The notes: generated by a model not told the origin, from the sequence alone. A stretch of DNA of 7,020 nt from Planctomycetota bacterium (GCA_014237955.1 JABABY010000105.1:1-7020), one strand, 5' to 3'. Shown: positions 1 through 6,464, numbered from the stretch's first letter. A program made the numbers and translations.

Positions 1-78
1 GGCCCTCGTCGCTTTCATTGTCAAATTGCTTCTCTTTTCGGGCCAAGGTTGATCCGATCGACGCTGCAGGTCGCCGCG

Positions 79-1038
79 TTAGGATGCAGCGGCGATGTTG
101 GCCGCCTGGCGATCCCGCCTGACGGCATAGCGTGAGCCACCACGGATTTCACGGAGCCATGCGACTTTTGCCCGCGGTAGACGAAGTTTCCCCTTGGCCA
201 TTTGTCGGCGAACCACCAGAACGCCAACCACCGCTGCCACGATGAGTGCGATTCCCACACCCATCGTTAACGTGTGCCATCGGTGCAACGCATGGACAAT
301 ACCTATCCCCGCGAAGTAACCGAACGCAAGCTGCACACCGACAGTAATGATCGTCATGGGCAACTCGACAAACAAGAAGATACTCCAGCGCAAATGCACG
401 AGTCCCGCCACCGCAATCGAAGGCGTACGGGCTCCAGGAACAAGACGCGCAACGCACAACACCAGAAATCCGTAGCGGTCGAACATCGCTTTGGTTTCCA
501 AAATCCTCCGTGGATGGGCGGTTTTAAGAAACCAACGAGTAGAGAGTAGTTTTGAACCAAACGTCCGGCAGAGAAAAAACCATCCGGTATCGCCACCGAC
601 GACGCCCAGATAGGCCGCCAGAACGGTTGCAACCAACGGAAATCGACCGGTTGCGATCTCCCATCCGGCCGGAATCACAATCAGATCCTCGGGAAAATGC
701 AGTCCAACCCCCGAGGCCACCATCAACAAAAAGATAGCCCACGGTCCTAAAGAGTGAAAGATCTCGCTAAGAAGATGTCCCGGCCGGGCATCATCTCGCC
801 GTTCGGGAATCTTTCCCTTGCTTTCCGGCGGCAAACTCAAAGCAGATGTATGGTGAGTCTTCGCAGCTGTGGAAATCGATTGCTCGCGAATTCCGCTAGA
901 TGCATTTTCCCCTGCACCCATTGCGTGAGAAAGGCAAAACAGGAGGCCACCAACGCAAAGGATGCCATACCGAACTGTAGCGATTTGAACCAAATGTCCA
1001 GCAGAACAAATCGAAGGCCTATGGAATAGAGATTTCAT
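79..1038 (-). CDS. DedA-family (VTT domain) integral membrane protein with N- and C-terminal extensions
   Basis: A 319-aa protein. Residues about 17-40 form a hydrophobic segment that could be a signal peptide or first membrane helix, followed by a polar low-complexity stretch to about residue 90. The DedA/VTT core runs from about 95 to 245. It holds F-P-E-D-L-I-V-I-P-A-G (115-125), a Gly-rich G-V-V-G-G-D-T-G segment (145-152), and the family signature F-x-R-Y-G ... A-R-L-V-P-G-A-R-T with Arg198 and Arg204. A further helix (about 258-276) precedes a strongly basic tail. DedA proteins act in the cytoplasmic membrane in proton-dependent transport and lipid handling, and usually have about 200-220 residues, so this one is extended at both ends. 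The acidic residue normally found about ten positions before the P-G-E/D site appears replaced (A-S-G-V-G). The start at 1038 has no clear Shine-Dalgarno site and is chosen because it gives a plausible N-terminal hydrophobic segment. The gene lies 115 nt downstream of the AnmK-like gene on the same strand. Family assignment is firm; substrate is unknown. Confidence 0.88.
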   Translation of the reverse strand: MKSLFHRPSICSAGHLVQIATVRYGILCVGGLLFCLSHAMGAGENASSGIREQSISTAAKTHHTSALSLPPESKGKIPERRDDARPGHLLSEIFHSLGPWAIFLLMVASGVGLHFPEDLIVIPAGWEIATGRFPLVATVLAAYLGVVGGDTGWFFLCRTFGSKLLSTRWFLKTAHPRRILETKAMFDRYGFLVLCVARLVPGARTPSIAVAGLVHLRWSIFLFVELPMTIITVGVQLAFGYFAGIGIVHALHRWHTLTMGVGIALIVAAVVGVLVVRRQMAKGKLRLPRAKVAWLREIRGGSRYAVRRDRQAANIAAAS

Positions 1039-1128
1039 GCGATTGGCTGCAACAACCCTGTATGATGTCCGAACAACGAATAAAGTTCCCGCTACTCAAA
1101 ACATGCGGCAGAAAAAGCCAATCCCATC

Positions 1129-1152
1129 AAAAACCCAAAAACCCAAAAACCC
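1129..1152. repeat. Tandem repeat (AAAAACCC)x3, G-rich on the minus strand
   Basis: Three perfect copies of the 8-mer AAAAACCC occupy 1129-1136, 1137-1144 and 1145-1152, with one more C at 1153. They end directly at the stop codon of the AnmK-like gene (1154-1156). In that gene's transcript this reads GGGG-U5-GGG-U5-GGG-U5-GAU-GGG, that is four G-runs separated by loops of 5, 5 and 8 nt, with U-runs between. It could form a three-layer G-quadruplex or act as a 3'-end element; both roles are inference. Confidence 0.85.
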
Positions 1153-1153
1153 C

Positions 1154-2473
1154 TTACACCGCATTACGGAGCGATGTATGTGTGGGTGCCGTAGCGTAAA
1201 GGTGTCCGACCAACGTTCGCCATGCCCCAGGACTGCCGGGGGTCAGTCTTCCCAAAACCCTTGGTGACTGCGTGCCTGTGATCGACGGGTGATTTGCGGG
1301 AACCATATCGACATGCAGTGCTGCGAGCACTGCCGCCGTGGTCGCTTCGAGCAACCCTGCCGGCCAACCTATTTCTGCGATCGTCCTCAGAGGCATGTCC
1401 GGAAAGCGAAGGGCAATTTCACCCAGCAGCATGCCGTTGCCCTGACCACCCCCGGTTATAAAAATATCATCAATTGCAGCCGACGGAGGAAGTTGCGAGG
1501 TTATAGCGAGGTCAATACAGTCGGCAATGAAATGGGTGGCGGTACAAAGCAAATCCCGTATCGACCACCCCGCCTCAGCGGCCATACGGACTGTTTCATC
1601 CAGCTCCCAGTCGGGACGGACTCCCTGGGGATGCCATCTGGGCGGGACCTCTTCAAAATAAGGGTCCGCTAGCCAGTGTCGGATAAGCTCCGGAATTTTT
1701 TTGCCCTGCACCGCAAGACGTCCTCCGGGATCGCATTGCAACCGCCCGGCACTCAGGCGGGCACTCAGTTTGTCCAGAAGAAAAGTTCCCGGTCCAACAT
1801 CAAACGACAGCAAACTGTGAATATCACTGCCAACCCCTGCAGTCGGCAGATAGGTCAACTCGACCGACCGGCCAACATTCAAAAGCAGACGCGTGCGGTC
1901 GGTCGTTCGCAGGAGTAGCCACTGAGGAATCGCACTTACCGGTCCGCCGAGGCCTCCACCGGCCAAATCCCTGGCGGGAAAACTATCGACCACATTCATA
2001 CCCGATGTTTCCGCCAAAAAGGCCGCATTACAAAGTCCGAGATAGCTGACGGTACCGTTCTTGGCAAAATGCCAGAGTCCCGGGTCATGAACACCGAGTA
2101 CCAGCACCTCACTGGCCGGAACTGAGGCGGCCCCTAGGAGATCTCGCACGAGCGACAGTTGCATCTTTGAGAGCGCAGCAGCCAGTTGGAGAGAATCGCC
2201 CAACTGTTTTTCACCGCCCTGCAAAAGCCGCTGATAGGAGACCTGAAGTTCGCCTGAAACTTCCTGGGATACGCACTCTATCGGGTCAAACCGTGCACTC
2301 AGTCCCTGACCCGATACCGCCACTAGGGCCCCCGTGATCTGCTCACAGCCAGTACCGACATGCATTCCAATCAGCAAACGCCGATCGGTACCCCCGGACG
2401 GCGGCGGGCGAGAACCGATCGGCAACGGCACGGACTGTGGCGTCGGATCGCGCGGGCTATAAAAATCGTGCAT
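1154..2473 (-). CDS. AnmK-like protein (anhydro-N-acetylmuramic acid kinase fold), divergent active site
   Basis: A 439-aa protein. A Pro-rich N-terminal segment (1-30) precedes an ASKHA-type two-lobe AnmK-like body (about 32-422). Matches to the family include V-V-D-S-F-P-A-R-D-L-A-G-G-G (161-174), L-L-L-N-V-G (196-201), S-F-D-V-G-P-G (223-229, with Asp225 at the catalytic-base position), D-P-Y-F (270-273), G-G-G-Q-G-N (341-346) and P-S-I-T-G with L-T-P-G-S-P near the C-terminus (396-415). Genuine AnmK phosphorylates and opens 1,6-anhydroMurNAc in cell-wall recycling. Here the N-terminal M-S-G-T-S-x-D-G-x-D motif reads H-V-G-T-G-C-E-Q-I-T (38-47), N-I-G-G-I-A-N reads N-V-G-R-S-V-E, and the T-G-R-E motif after D-P-Y-F is absent. 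Kinase activity is therefore doubtful. Start at 2473 is chosen because it falls 16 nt after the upstream stop; starts at 2530 or 2632 would overlap that gene. Fold assignment is good, function open. Confidence 0.82.
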   Translation of the reverse strand: MHDFYSPRDPTPQSVPLPIGSRPPPSGGTDRRLLIGMHVGTGCEQITGALVAVSGQGLSARFDPIECVSQEVSGELQVSYQRLLQGGEKQLGDSLQLAAALSKMQLSLVRDLLGAASVPASEVLVLGVHDPGLWHFAKNGTVSYLGLCNAAFLAETSGMNVVDSFPARDLAGGGLGGPVSAIPQWLLLRTTDRTRLLLNVGRSVELTYLPTAGVGSDIHSLLSFDVGPGTFLLDKLSARLSAGRLQCDPGGRLAVQGKKIPELIRHWLADPYFEEVPPRWHPQGVRPDWELDETVRMAAEAGWSIRDLLCTATHFIADCIDLAITSQLPPSAAIDDIFITGGGQGNGMLLGEIALRFPDMPLRTIAEIGWPAGLLEATTAAVLAALHVDMVPANHPSITGTQSPRVLGRLTPGSPGAWRTLVGHLYATAPTHTSLRNAV

Positions 2474-2489
2474 GGAAGTTGCCCTATCT

Positions 2490-3233
2490 TCAGGCAACCA
2501 ACCGGACCGACCCACCAGCGCGAACGCCATCGACAAACTCTTCGAATATCCGTTGATCGAGAGCTGAAGCGGAGTGGCTTTCGGGATGAAACTGAGTACC
2601 AAACGCAAACCAGTCTTCAGTGGTACTCTCAATTGCTTCAGTCACACCTTCAGGTGCTCTTGCCGTCACATGGAATCCGGCAGCAACTTCATCGATCGCC
2701 ATATGATGCATGCTGTTCACACGCACTTCACCATCTCCGTAAATGCGTCCCATGAGCGAATCACCTACGACGTCCAAACCATGCCGATGTGCATTATCAC
2801 TCGGGTCCGAATGTGGCATCGCATTTGGCAAGTCTTCTGGAATGTGAAAATACAGGTTGCCACCCTGCTGGACATTCAGGAGTTGCATTCCAACGCCAAT
2901 GCCCATCACCGGCATTTGCCGCTCGGAAATCATCCGAATCAAAAGGCGATCAAAATCTTCCCGCCGCTCATCGAGTAATCGGATAGATGGATGTTTCATA
3001 AAGCCGTCGTTATTGGGATTTAAATCCGCACCTCCCACCATGACCACGCCTGCGACCAGATCGAGCAAACGGCCCAAGTCTTGGCGGTTGGCAACAGGAG
3101 GCAATACAATCGCAGTGGCACCCGCAGCGGTCACCGCATCGTAATACCCATTTGCCAGAAAGCTAAAGGATGCTGTGTCCTTGCTATTCGTGCGGAAATC
3201 AGAATTGATTGCAATCAACGGCTTATTATCCAT
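2490..3233 (-). CDS. Class I glutamine amidotransferase-like protein (peptidase C26/PuuD type) lacking the nucleophilic Cys
   Basis: A 247-aa, single-domain protein. Family landmarks are G-G-A-D-L-N-P (67-73), the nucleophile-elbow region P-V-M-G-I-G-V-G-M-Q-L-L-N-V (108-121), G-G-N-L-Y (124-128), V-N-S-M-H-H (172-177), A-P-E-G-V-T-E-A-I-E (193-202) and F-H-P-E (215-218, catalytic His216 and Glu218). C26 enzymes such as PuuD hydrolyse gamma-glutamyl bonds through a Cys in G-I-C-R-G. Here the elbow reads G-I-G-V-G, with Gly113 in place of Cys, so the standard mechanism is not available. The rest of the domain is complete, arguing against decay. The start at 3233 follows a strong GAAGGAG site at 8-nt spacing; an in-frame ATG at 3350 would add 39 residues without family similarity. 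It is probably the first gene of an operon with the AnmK-like gene. Likely a non-hydrolytic binding or regulatory protein, or an enzyme using another mechanism. Confidence 0.85.
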   Translation of the reverse strand: MDNKPLIAINSDFRTNSKDTASFSFLANGYYDAVTAAGATAIVLPPVANRQDLGRLLDLVAGVVMVGGADLNPNNDGFMKHPSIRLLDERREDFDRLLIRMISERQMPVMGIGVGMQLLNVQQGGNLYFHIPEDLPNAMPHSDPSDNAHRHGLDVVGDSLMGRIYGDGEVRVNSMHHMAIDEVAAGFHVTARAPEGVTEAIESTTEDWFAFGTQFHPESHSASALDQRIFEEFVDGVRAGGSVRLVA

Positions 3234-3241
3234 AGGTTTTG

Positions 3242-3248
3242 CTCCTTC
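3242..3248 (-). promoter_or_regulatory. Ribosome binding site GAAGGAG that fixes the C26-like start
   Basis: The minus strand reads GAAGGAG followed by 8 nt (CAAAACCT) and then ATG at 3233. This is the best Shine-Dalgarno sequence in the window and decides in favour of the internal start rather than the ATG at 3350. Confidence 0.75.
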
Positions 3249-3813
3249 GGGTGCTTCATGTACCCTGCTTTGCGAAACACACAAGGCATCAGAAGATGTA
3301 CCACCGCCGAGAAAGAAAAACTCTCCAACGAAAATAGACAAGCGGTCCATAATGGCTGCTGTGCCAAAAGAAGCCTTCCAGCAACTCGCGCCGCAAATTG
3401 CGCGGTTGCATAGTCCGCCGGCTTAAAAACTCTAAAACGAAACGAGCCTTAAGCCAAACCTACAGTCACGGGCAAAGAGTGCCCGCAAACCAGGAAGCCT
3501 TCCACCGGCAGCACCGAAGCGCCTTTCTACCGGAGAGAATGATGTCCCTATCGAACGGCTTCGAATCTCCTTTACTTGTGCGCGGCCTGTAGCGCGACCA
3601 AATAGGAATGTAAGTCACCGGCGAGTGTAGAAAACTTTTTGCCCCTGGCAAGTCCCCCGGCCAGAAAATTCTCGTTTTTGCAAAAAAGAAAATGGACACC
3701 TCAAAATGCCGTAGATGAATGGTGATTGATTCATCTCTCATTTATCGACATTTCCAAGCAGTTTTATTGAAAACCAACTGTTCCCATCTACCCTTGTATG
3801 TACATCGACCTGT

Positions 3814-3844
3814 TGAGCAAGCAGTGAGTGCTAGCTGCTGCTCA
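3814..3844. repeat. Bulged inverted repeat (10-bp stem) in the divergent intergenic region
   Basis: TGAGCA-a-GCAG (3814-3824) pairs with CTGC-TGCTCA (3835-3844) around a 10-nt loop, with one unpaired A at 3820. There is no T-run on either side, so it is not a standard intrinsic terminator. It could be an RNA structure in a leader transcript or a protein-binding site. Confidence 0.45.
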
Positions 3845-3997
3845 GAGTGTCCGCATCAAACGGAGGCGACTCGATCCGGCGCATAGGCCCCGACGCACAA
3901 AACGCTTCGCACGCACGGCTCGCACCCGACCATCGTTTTGGAAAACTGGCGCCCTCACTGAAGACGCATAGGTCGTGTGCTTGCATACCCTCTCAAA

Positions 3998-4076
3998 TCG
4001 GTACCGAACACCGAACCGACTGTCGGTTCCAGCCACCGCTAACATACCAAAAAAACCGGCCGGCAACCGAACCGAT
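3998..4076. promoter_or_regulatory. Cluster of ACCGA motifs with palindromes upstream of the OleA-like gene; candidate operator
   Basis: Seven copies of ACCGA (either strand) fall in 79 bp: at 4003, 4010, 4015, 4066 and 4071 on the plus strand, and at 3998-4002 and 4023-4027 as TCGGT. They build a perfect palindrome TCGGTACCGA (3998-4007), a near-continuous palindrome GAACCGAC-T-GTCGGTTC (4013-4029) and a direct repeat ACCGAACCGA (4010-4019 and 4066-4075). The cluster ends about 100 bp before the OleA-like start, a usual place for regulator binding. The operator role is inference. Confidence 0.4.
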
Positions 4077-4177
4077 CGCCTTGTCCTCAAAGAACGGGAG
4101 GCTAGTTTCCTCACGCATTCTGTCATAGAATCAAGTGTCGCCATCCCTCCTATCCCAACTACAGTGACGGACAAACG

Positions 4178-5287
4178 ATGCGCTATCATACGGTCTGCCT
4201 CGAGTCGTTTGGCTACACGCTCCCCGACGAAATTGTCACTACGGCCGAAATCGAATCGCGATTGGCACCACTCTATGAGCGATTGCGGCTACCTGCTGGA
4301 CGACTGGAACTGATAACCGGTATTCGCGAGCGGCGATTCTGGCATCCCGGAACACTACCGAGTGAAAAGAGTACTGCAAGCGCGTTTAAGGCAATAAAAG
4401 CGGCTGAAATCGACCCGCGGGATATCGGCGCTCTTGTCCACGCTTCGGTATGCCGGGATCATTTAGAACCCGCCACCGCCTGTCGGGTTCACCATCAACT
4501 TGGCCTGGAGCCATCGTGTCAGATCTATGATGTGAGCAACGCTTGTCTCGGAGTCCTCAACGGCATCGTCCAAGTGGCCAACATGATTGAACTTGGCCAG
4601 ATCCGAGCAGGCCTGGTCGTGGGAACTGAGACCAGCCGTTCCCTAGTAGAAACGACCATCGAACAACTCAACAGCGATACCACACTCACACGCGAAAGTA
4701 TTAAATCAGCCATTGCATCGCTGACCATCGGTTCGGCAAGCTGTGCCGTCCTCGTGACCGATCGCGAACTCTCACAGACAGACAATCGCATTTTGGGAGG
4801 GGCTTGCCTGGCTGACACCTCCTTCCACCAACTCTGCCACAGCGGTGCGGATGAGGCTGGTGGCGATGGTATGCATCCGTTGATGACAACCGATTCAGAA
4901 ACCCTCTTAGAGGCGGGCATCGCTACGGGGAGTCAGACTTTCAAGCAATTCCTAAAAGAACTTGAGTGGTCGATCGATTCTGTCAACAAAAGCTTTTGCC
5001 ATCAAGTTGGCGCTTCCCACAGAAAACGAATTCTCCAGGCATTCGGGCTCGATCTACAAAACGACTATCCCACGGTCGAGTGGCTTGGCAATACCGGCTC
5101 TGTGGCGCTGCCGATCTCCATGGCCCTTGGCATCGAACAGGGTCATTTGCAGCAAGACGATCACGTGGCGATGCTCGGCATCGGTTCCGGCATCAACGCT
5201 CTGATGTTGGGCATCGATTGGCAGACTGCTCCTCTGGCGGACCCACCGCCAGTGGCAAAGAGCCTCAGTACCTCGCAGAGAGCATAA
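4178..5287 (+). CDS. OleA-like condensing enzyme (thiolase superfamily, FabH/KAS III-related)
   Basis: A 369-aa protein. OleA condenses two fatty acyl-CoA molecules head to head to a beta-keto acid, the first step of long-chain olefin or ketone synthesis in the cytoplasm. The N-terminus lines up with Xanthomonas OleA as recalled, including T-x-x-E-I-x-x-R-L-x-P-x-Y-x-R-L (21-36), G-I-x-x-R-R-x-W (48-55), S-V-C-R-D-H-L-E-P-A-T (90-100) and D-V-S-N-A-C-L-G (118-125). Likely active-site residues are Glu97, nucleophile Cys123, His275 in C-H-Q-V-G, and Asn305 in L-G-N-T-G-S; L-G-I-G-S-G-I-N (333-340) closes the fold. Glu97 within L-E-P is an OleA trait not shared by typical FabH. The start at 4178 has only a poor ribosome binding site but matches the family N-terminus exactly. 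No OleB, OleC or OleD gene lies within this window. The alternative is a 3-oxoacyl-ACP synthase III with another acyl substrate. Confidence 0.87.
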   Translation: MRYHTVCLESFGYTLPDEIVTTAEIESRLAPLYERLRLPAGRLELITGIRERRFWHPGTLPSEKSTASAFKAIKAAEIDPRDIGALVHASVCRDHLEPATACRVHHQLGLEPSCQIYDVSNACLGVLNGIVQVANMIELGQIRAGLVVGTETSRSLVETTIEQLNSDTTLTRESIKSAIASLTIGSASCAVLVTDRELSQTDNRILGGACLADTSFHQLCHSGADEAGGDGMHPLMTTDSETLLEAGIATGSQTFKQFLKELEWSIDSVNKSFCHQVGASHRKRILQAFGLDLQNDYPTVEWLGNTGSVALPISMALGIEQGHLQQDDHVAMLGIGSGINALMLGIDWQTAPLADPPPVAKSLSTSQRA

Positions 5288-5350
5288 TCGAGTGAATGTA
5301 CGGCAGTGCATGTCAAAATCTGCTGCAGCGCATAAGAATCTTTTAGGCAC

Positions 5351-5357
5351 AAAGGGA
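5351..5357 (+). promoter_or_regulatory. Ribosome binding site AAAGGGA that fixes the DUF1080 start
   Basis: AAAGGGA lies 6 nt before the ATG at 5364. An in-frame GTG at 5292 would add 24 residues before the signal peptide and has no ribosome binding site, so the ATG is preferred. Confidence 0.65.
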
Positions 5358-5363
5358 CGAACC

Positions 5364-6371
5364 ATGACAAAGCATCCACGGGCGGGCCGCATTTTCGCCG
5401 CGATCGCGGCGATTCTGTTCCTTACGGAGACCCTCCTCCCGGCAACGGAGGCATTGGCAAAACCAGAACATCGCGATATTTCGATCCAGGGCGAGTATTC
5501 CGGAACGGTCCCGGGCAGCAATGGACCCAAGCGGCTTGCGGTTCAGGTGATTGCCCTGGGCAATGGCACATTCCGTGCAATTGGCTTTACGGGTGGATTG
5601 CCGGGAGATGGCTGGGATGGGAGCAAATCGGAAGAAGTGACCACCGTTGCTAAAAACGGGCGGATTACCTTTAAAGGCAAGTATGCCGATGGCACAATTC
5701 GAGGCGACAAAATGGTGCTGCTGGGCAAGGATGGAAAACGACTGGGAGAACTCACTCAGGTCCAACGCAAAAGTCCGACGCTCGGCCAAAAGCCTCCCGA
5801 GACTGCAAAGGTACTTTTCGATGGCACCTCGGCCGATGCCTGGGTCCGCAGTCGCAATCGCGGGCCAGCAGAAATGACTGCCGATGGCTTGCTTAAAGAA
5901 GGGGCCAACAGCAAAGAGCGTTTCGGGGACCATCAACTGCACCTCGAGTTCTATCTCCCGTTTGAGCCTCACAATCGCGGTCAGGCACGAGCCAACAGCG
6001 GTTGCTATCTGCAGGGTCGTTACGAAATCCAAATGCTCGATTCCTTTGGCCTCGAAGGCCGCGATAACGAATGCGGGGGCATCTACAAAATTGCCCACCC
6101 CGCGATCAACATGTGCTATCCACCGGGGGCTTGGCAAACGTACGACATCCTTTTTAAAGCAGCGAAGTACGACGCGTCGGGCCAAAAGACCCAAAATGCC
6201 CGCGTCACGGTACGGCACAATGGAGTGCCAATCCATAACGATATCGAACTCCCACATGCAACCGCAGCATCTCCCTTGAAGGAAGGTGCCGAACCGGGAT
6301 TTATCCACCTCCAGGACCACGGCAACCCGGTCCGCTATCGCAACATCTGGGTGGTCGAAGAAACAGAGTAA
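5364..6371 (+). CDS. Secreted DUF1080 protein (3-keto-disaccharide hydrolase-type domain)
   Basis: A 335-aa protein. Residues 1-32 form a signal peptide (basic n-region, A-A-I-A-A-I-L-F-L core, A-L-A cleavage site before Lys33). A beta-rich N-terminal domain of about 39-135 (I-Q-G-E-Y-S-G-T-V, Q-V-I-A-L-G-N-G-T-F-R) is followed by the DUF1080 domain, about 148-332, a concanavalin-like jelly roll. Its hallmarks are K-V-L-F-D-G-T (149-155), A-N-S-G-C-Y-L-Q-G-R-Y-E-I-Q (210-223), C-G-G-I-Y (237-241), P-P-G-A-W-Q-T-Y-D-I (253-262) and I-H-L-Q-D-H-G-N-P-V-R-Y-R-N-I-W (314-329). Some family members hydrolyse 3-keto-glycosides; most planctomycete copies are uncharacterised, and a role in extracellular or periplasmic carbohydrate processing is inferred. 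It lies 76 nt downstream of the OleA-like gene, which may or may not be an operon link. The family call is firm; the substrate is unknown. Confidence 0.92.
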   Translation: MTKHPRAGRIFAAIAAILFLTETLLPATEALAKPEHRDISIQGEYSGTVPGSNGPKRLAVQVIALGNGTFRAIGFTGGLPGDGWDGSKSEEVTTVAKNGRITFKGKYADGTIRGDKMVLLGKDGKRLGELTQVQRKSPTLGQKPPETAKVLFDGTSADAWVRSRNRGPAEMTADGLLKEGANSKERFGDHQLHLEFYLPFEPHNRGQARANSGCYLQGRYEIQMLDSFGLEGRDNECGGIYKIAHPAINMCYPPGAWQTYDILFKAAKYDASGQKTQNARVTVRHNGVPIHNDIELPHATAASPLKEGAEPGFIHLQDHGNPVRYRNIWVVEETE

Positions 6372-6410
6372 GGTCGAAAAGTTACAAGAAAGTGACAACA
6401 ACATACCAGC

Positions 6411-6430
6411 GGGGCGCAATGTGCAGCCCC
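6411..6430 (+). repeat. GC-rich hairpin between the DUF1080 gene and the small exported protein gene
   Basis: GGGGC-GCA (6411-6418) pairs with TGC-a-GCCCC (6422-6430) around a 3-nt loop, an 8-bp stem with one bulged A. It begins 39 nt after the DUF1080 stop. No T-run follows, so it may reduce read-through or protect a 3' end rather than act as a standard terminator. Confidence 0.5.
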
Positions 6431-6464
6431 GGAACGTTGCTACGGCAAACCATCAGAAAGAATC

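Larger units (their letters stand above)
3234..4177. other. 944-bp divergent intergenic region without a credible gene
   Basis: This stretch separates the leftward C26-like gene from the rightward OleA-like gene and must hold both promoters. No reading frame in it resembles a known family or is preceded by a good ribosome binding site. It contains several inverted repeats: GGCTTAA at 3420-3426 with TTAAGCC at 3449-3455, CGGGCA/TGCCCG at 3469-3485, a 12-bp palindrome TTTTTGCAAAAA at 3675-3686, a 10-bp bulged stem at 3814-3844, and palindromes at 3998-4007, 4013-4029 and 4056-4063. No convincing sigma-70-type promoter pair was found for either gene. A TAGAAT hexamer at 4126-4131, 46 nt before the OleA-like start, is a possible -10 without a good -35. 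Confidence 0.6.

Noticed and set aside
1..18. An ATG on the minus strand at 18-16 beginning M-K-A-T-R-A, which could be the start of a further leftward gene after the DedA gene.
   Set aside because: Only six codons are visible and the AGAGAAG sequence is poorly spaced, so it cannot be supported.
1059..1089. GGAACTT on the minus strand (1089-1083) upstream of the DedA gene, resembling a sigma-E-type -35 element.
   Set aside because: No matching -10 element occurs at the usual 15-16 nt spacing; the best candidate, TCATACA, is 17 nt away and weak.
1154..2632. A longer version of the AnmK-like protein starting at 2632 (or 2530).
   Set aside because: These starts overlap the end of the C26-like gene by 143 or 41 nt and add residues without family similarity; the ATG at 2473 lies just after that gene's stop.
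2490..3350. A longer version of the C26-like protein starting at 3350.
   Set aside because: The extra 39 residues are unlike the family, and the ATG at 3233 has a strong GAAGGAG site.
3469..3485. CGGGCA-AAGAG-TGCCCG hairpin as a terminator.
   Set aside because: There is no T-run on either side and no gene end close by; it is mentioned only as part of the intergenic region.
3466..3741. A 91-codon open frame on the minus strand in the divergent intergenic region.
   Set aside because: No ribosome binding site, no recognisable domain, composition unlike the neighbouring genes.
3842..4189. A 115-codon open frame on the minus strand overlapping the OleA-like start.
   Set aside because: Arg- and Val-rich sequence without motifs, overlapping the start of a firm gene and the ACCGA cluster.
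5343..6419. A 358-codon open frame on the minus strand, antisense to the DUF1080 gene.
   Set aside because: It is fully antisense to a well-supported secreted DUF1080 gene, its protein is Cys- and Arg-rich without any recognisable motif, and it also spans the upstream and downstream spacers.
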